Shown here piece by piece: positions 60,851 to 64,000 of a DNA stretch of 64,000 bases (positions within the stretch are counted from its first letter, which is position 1; every line of letters begins with the position of its first letter). Source of the stretch: Acidaminobacter sp964416305 (GTDB taxonomy: Bacteria > Bacillota > Clostridia > Peptostreptococcales > Acidaminobacteraceae); assembly GCA_964416305.1 (NCBI GenBank), contig CAYQDM010000011.1, positions 1 through 64,000 on the forward strand, given 5' to 3'. The notes below the pieces were generated by a model. It worked only from the letters and a program-made list of their open reading frames with translations. It did no database searches and had not been told where the DNA came from. Both the position numbers and the translations under genes were made by a program.

Positions 60851-61214
60851 TGTCAAGCGAGGAGATGTGTTTTTTGCTGATTTGAGTCCAGTCGTAGGGT
60901 CCGAGCAAGGGGGGCAAAGACCTGTACTGATCATTCAGAACGACGTGGGAAACAAGTACAGCCCTACGGTGATTATTTCTGCTATTACGGGAAAAATCAG
61001 CAAGGCAAAACTTCCGACCCATGTGGAAATTTCAAAAGATGAGCTCGGTCTCGTCAAGGACTCTGTCGTACTTCTTGAACAGATCCGTACCATAGACAAG
61101 AAGAGGCTGATTCAAAAGCTTGGGGCGCTAAGTCCTGAGGTGATGGAAAAGATTGATGTGGCCTTATTGGTCAGCTTAGGACTATATGATCTTGGCGGAG
61201 GCGTCCGGCGTTAG
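60837..61214 (+). CDS. mazF: MazF/EndoA-type mRNA interferase toxin
   Basis: A 125-aa PemK/MazF toxin cutting single-stranded RNA at a short site. Family motifs: KRGDVFFADLSPVVGSEQGG, RPVLIIQNDVGN, SPTVIISAITGK, LPTHVEI and VLLEQIRTIDKKRL. The Arg in GGQRPV and Thr in SAITGK are the catalytic residues by family analogy. ATG 60837 overlaps the antitoxin's end by 14 bp, so its translation depends on the antitoxin. The start is preceded by GAGG within the antitoxin's acidic tail. Confidence 0.94.
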   Translation: MPFSNVKRGDVFFADLSPVVGSEQGGQRPVLIIQNDVGNKYSPTVIISAITGKISKAKLPTHVEISKDELGLVKDSVVLLEQIRTIDKKRLIQKLGALSPEVMEKIDVALLVSLGLYDLGGGVRR

Positions 61215-61302
61215 CTGGAGGCCTCTCACCTTGAGATTATGAATTTGGGAATCTCGACCATTTGTCGGGCAAACCAATGCAAGGTGTGTAGGAGGTAAAA
61301 AT

Positions 61303-61842
61303 TTGAACAAAGTTATAAAAAATCTGGGACACATGGCACTTGGCGCTATTATGGCGCTTGCGCTTTTTGGAGCAGTTTCAGTCGCGACCTCCGGCGATCC
61401 GGGTACTTCCACGGATCCTGTCGTCACCAAGAGCTTTGTAGAAAAAAGACTGTCGGAAATCTCAGGGGCGTTTGACAGCAAGATTAAGCAGTTGGCGGAT
61501 CGCGTGAGTGGCATTGAAGCTATTGCTGGTACTGGTTCCGGCACAGGTTCGGCAACACCTGGTGCACCACCTGCCTTCACAGTCATAGAGCTTGCTGATG
61601 GTGATGTTGTCACTTTTGGTGAAAACACCCAGGTCATTCTCAGGGGCGGCGCCGCAACGGCAATAGCCGCTGAAAACGATCTGCCTGACGTTACCGGCGG
61701 AACAGGTCTCGGTCTAGGCACTAAAGTGCCGCTGAACCACCTGATCATCATCCCTAAGGATGACGGCCGCGGCATGAAAATTGTAGATAGAGCCTGGCTC
61801 ATGATCGCAGGACAATATACCGTCACTAAGGCGGCTCAGTAA
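61303..61842 (+). CDS. Exported conserved protein, function unknown
   Basis: A 179-aa protein with a signal peptide or N-terminal anchor (1-30: MNKVIKNLGHMALGAIMALA), a short coiled coil (about 43-75), a Gly/Ser/Ala-rich linker and a C-terminal domain (FTVIELADGDVVTFGENTQ, ILRGGAATAIA, NHLIIIPKDDGRGMKI). This C-terminal pattern recurs in clostridial and paenibacillal surface proteins of unknown role. The start is TTG 61303 with AGGAGG 7 bp upstream. The DUF5693 gene follows 64 bp later on the same strand. Confidence 0.75.
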   Translation: MNKVIKNLGHMALGAIMALALFGAVSVATSGDPGTSTDPVVTKSFVEKRLSEISGAFDSKIKQLADRVSGIEAIAGTGSGTGSATPGAPPAFTVIELADGDVVTFGENTQVILRGGAATAIAAENDLPDVTGGTGLGLGTKVPLNHLIIIPKDDGRGMKIVDRAWLMIAGQYTVTKAAQ

Positions 61843-61906
61843 CCGCTACATTGGGTACTGAATTCAACAGAAAGAATCAACCGCCAGATGAGGAGCGTAC
61901 GGTAAA

Positions 61907-64000
61907 ATGGATAAAACTTTGAAGAAAATAGTGTTGATTATGATGGCCCTGAGCTTGATCGCGACGGGCCTTCTCGACGTGTCCAGAGCAAAAGCAGAAC
62001 GCCAGGCTAAGACCGTGGACATAGTCCTGGATTACGACGAGTTTAATGAAATGGCCAGACAGTCCGGAAGGTCATTTGAAAACTGGATGGCATTTTTTGC
62101 CGATCAAGGTGTGCGGCATGTGGCATTGAATGAAGAGACACTGAAGAGCCTGAAAGATCAGGGGCGGGCAGTTTCTTATGCCACACAGCTGGAGTTTGTC
62201 TCTGAAAGCCATTGGGACCTGGGATTACCAGCGTCCTTGGTATCGGATCTAAACAGCAGTCAGGCAGATCGGTATGACTTAGTGGTGGAGACCTCGGATC
62301 CGGAGACAGCAAAATTTGTCGAAACCGGTTTGAGCTCCAGACTTGGATCGGATCATTATAAATCTTACAACAGTCCAGAGACCGCCTGGTTTGTCATTGA
62401 CGGCACCATTGAACAGGCTTTGTTTGAAACTGGAAGAATTTTGACCGGCGCAGACGGCAAAGTCGTTGAGCGGCCGGATGTGTATACAAGCAGCCTGCTC
62501 GATCGTATAGGCATTGGGTTTGACCCGGTAAAAATTGAAGCGGTTCGCGCTGGCGGCCTTGAGGTTTTGCCTCGCCCCATCAACAATCCGCTGAATCCAG
62601 ACCTGGCTCTTGAAGCCTTTGAAGAGGATTTTTTGAGCTATGGTTTTGAGACGACATATATCATTTACAGCGGTCAGGAAGTCATTGGCTACAACGGCGA
62701 AGAGGTGATGTCGCTGGATCGCCTGATTCAGGCTCTGGATAGGCTTGGTTTATCCACAAGTTTGATCGAGGCAGGAAATCAATTGGGTCATGTCGAGACC
62801 CGAGGCGGAGAATATGTCGCGGAGAACAGCCAATATAAGGCAGTTCGTGTGTTTCCGGTCGTCCGATACATTCAAAAAAGAGTTGGAATCTACAATTATG
62901 AAGGTTCAGAGGAAATTGAAAATACACTCTATCGTGCAATTACAGAAAGGAATATAAGAAGTATTTATATGAGGCCGTTTTTGGAAAATGACCGTGTATA
63001 TCTGACAGATCGAAGTGAATATGAGAGAATGTTCGCATCTCTTGAAGAGCGTATTGCCGCCCATGGATTATCTTACGGTGATGCCGGTGTTATGGGCTTA
63101 AATGTACCACCGCTTTCATTAAAACTGATTTCCGGGATGGGTCTGGTCGCAGCAGCGGTTTGGCTTCTCTCTCAGCTGGTAAGACTGTCGCTTCCGGTCG
63201 GTGCAGCACTTGCAGGGCTGGGCACTTTGGGTGTCGCGGGTGCTCTGTTTGTCGCACCAAATTTGGCGACAACACTTCTAGGACTCACATCCAGCCTTAT
63301 ATTCCCTGCCTTGTCCGTCTATGTTTTGCTTAACCAGCTCAAAAAAATAACTGACAATAAGACTGACTATAGTCTTTCGGAGATTTTGAAAACAGCGGTT
63401 GTCCTTTTAAGCGTGACATTTATCATATCTTTGGCAGGCGGGTATTATATTGGCGGATTTCTCTCGTCATCTGCCTATCTGCTCGAAATGGAATACTTCA
63501 GAGGCGTCAAGCTTTCGCTGGCCGCACCTGTCGCGGCGGCGGCAATATTCTATATTCTGAAATTTGGTTATGGCCGAAAGTCGGAGGATGAGGTCGCGGT
63601 TGAAAAAAGCGGGACAGTCTATTGGAAGGATTTGCTGAGACTATTGGATGCCGGCATTAAAATGAAGCATGTGGCCGTCCTAGGCGCGGCGGCAGTCGTC
63701 GCTTATGTTTACATTGCGCGCTCCGGCCATGAGACTGATCTCCAGCCTTCTACCCTCGAAATGATTTTTAGGAATACTTTGGAACAAATGCTTCTTGCCC
63801 GACCAAGAACAAAGGAATTTCTCATGGCTTTTCCTGCAGTCATGATGGTAACTGCAATGGCTGCCAATAAGAGGAAAGCACTGATTTTACCGCTTGTTCT
63901 CATTGCGTCTCTTGGCTATTCCTCCATTGTCAATACGTTTTCGCATCTGCGGTCACCACTGTATTTGTCCACGGTAAGAGAACTTTATGCCCTTGGTTTT
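61907..64000 (+). CDS. DUF5693-type membrane protein (partial, runs off the window)
   Basis: An open frame of 698 codons from ATG 61907 to the window end with no stop. An N-terminal hydrophobic segment (about 8-28) is followed by an extracytoplasmic domain (30-400) containing VDIVLDYDEFNEMA and NIRSIYMRPFLEND. A C-terminal block has at least seven hydrophobic helices (from about 405). This matches DUF5693 proteins, which in Clostridia often stand next to csaB, the polysaccharide pyruvyl transferase for cell-wall polymers. That neighbour would lie beyond this window. Confidence 0.8.
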   Translation, partial: MDKTLKKIVLIMMALSLIATGLLDVSRAKAERQAKTVDIVLDYDEFNEMARQSGRSFENWMAFFADQGVRHVALNEETLKSLKDQGRAVSYATQLEFVSESHWDLGLPASLVSDLNSSQADRYDLVVETSDPETAKFVETGLSSRLGSDHYKSYNSPETAWFVIDGTIEQALFETGRILTGADGKVVERPDVYTSSLLDRIGIGFDPVKIEAVRAGGLEVLPRPINNPLNPDLALEAFEEDFLSYGFETTYIIYSGQEVIGYNGEEVMSLDRLIQALDRLGLSTSLIEAGNQLGHVETRGGEYVAENSQYKAVRVFPVVRYIQKRVGIYNYEGSEEIENTLYRAITERNIRSIYMRPFLENDRVYLTDRSEYERMFASLEERIAAHGLSYGDAGVMGLNVPPLSLKLISGMGLVAAAVWLLSQLVRLSLPVGAALAGLGTLGVAGALFVAPNLATTLLGLTSSLIFPALSVYVLLNQLKKITDNKTDYSLSEILKTAVVLLSVTFIISLAGGYYIGGFLSSSAYLLEMEYFRGVKLSLAAPVAAAAIFYILKFGYGRKSEDEVAVEKSGTVYWKDLLRLLDAGIKMKHVAVLGAAAVVAYVYIARSGHETDLQPSTLEMIFRNTLEQMLLARPRTKEFLMAFPAVMMVTAMAANKRKALILPLVLIASLGYSSIVNTFSHLRSPLYLSTVRELYALGF

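Overview
This window is a contiguous stretch of a Firmicutes (class Clostridia) chromosome with moderate GC, close-packed genes, strong AGGAGG-type ribosome sites and frequent TTG/GTG starts. An anaerobic amino-acid-fermenting lineage such as Acidaminobacter, Fusibacter or Peptoclostridium relatives would fit. The pointers are a class III ribonucleotide reductase, PPi-type phosphofructokinase, a hemerythrin-like protein, FMN/OYE reductases, a selenocysteine-containing peroxiredoxin and the Firmicutes order acpS-nnr-alr-mazEF. There is no rRNA, tRNA, prophage, insertion sequence or CRISPR array. One 100-N assembly gap lies at 53597-53696.

Layout. 1-5.7 kb, minus strand: a LytS/LytTR-type two-component system next to a CstA-type transporter (probable pyruvate uptake), two universal stress proteins and a small lipoprotein. 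5.9-15 kb: an EamA exporter, a lipoprotein, DUF503 and PanE-like genes, an unknown 211-aa protein paired with a hemerythrin-like protein, a Crp/Fnr regulator, NamA with a CcdA/TlpA thiol-redox pair, and a GNAT-like protein. 15-19 kb: a structured leader and the polyamine operon speE-speB-speA. 19-28.6 kb: a membrane-anchored M3 peptidase, a YciI protein, lysA-lysC under a lysine riboswitch, an unknown 176-aa protein, PpiC, YhaM, MscS and a SEC-C protein. 28.8-34 kb: a Cys-rich FMN dehydrogenase, M32 carboxypeptidase, PPi-PFK, the UGA-containing peroxiredoxin gene and a TIGR01906 membrane protein. 34.2-47 kb: a run of overlapping DNA-repair genes addB-addA-sbcD-sbcC followed by cysQ. 47-53.3 kb: pseudouridine catabolism (psuK-psuG) behind a perfect promoter with repeated operator-like sites, a Rel-like HD protein, transketolase and lrgAB. 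53.4-54.1 kb: a repeat cluster around the gap. 54.1-57 kb: nrdD-nrdG behind paired NrdR boxes. 57.2-64 kb: acpS-nnr-alr, a MazF system with an unusual antitoxin, a secreted protein, and a DUF5693 membrane protein cut by the window end.

How the parts work together. Pyruvate handling may recur: LytST/CstA at one end, LrgAB (a pyruvate-transporter family) next to transketolase at the other. Thiol and oxygen defence recurs as the selenoperoxiredoxin, CcdA/TlpA, hemerythrin and NamA. Nucleotide and genome maintenance is covered by AddAB, SbcCD, CysQ, PsuKG and NrdDG.

The strongest discovery is the peroxiredoxin at 32887-33354. Its peroxidatic position is an in-frame UGA followed at the expected distance by a SECIS-like hairpin, and the protein contains no cysteine at all. 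Next in interest are the long structured leader of the spe operon, the MazE-like antitoxin lacking a recognisable ribbon-helix-helix domain, and the unknown protein/hemerythrin pair. All calls come from reading the sequence; no database search was run.
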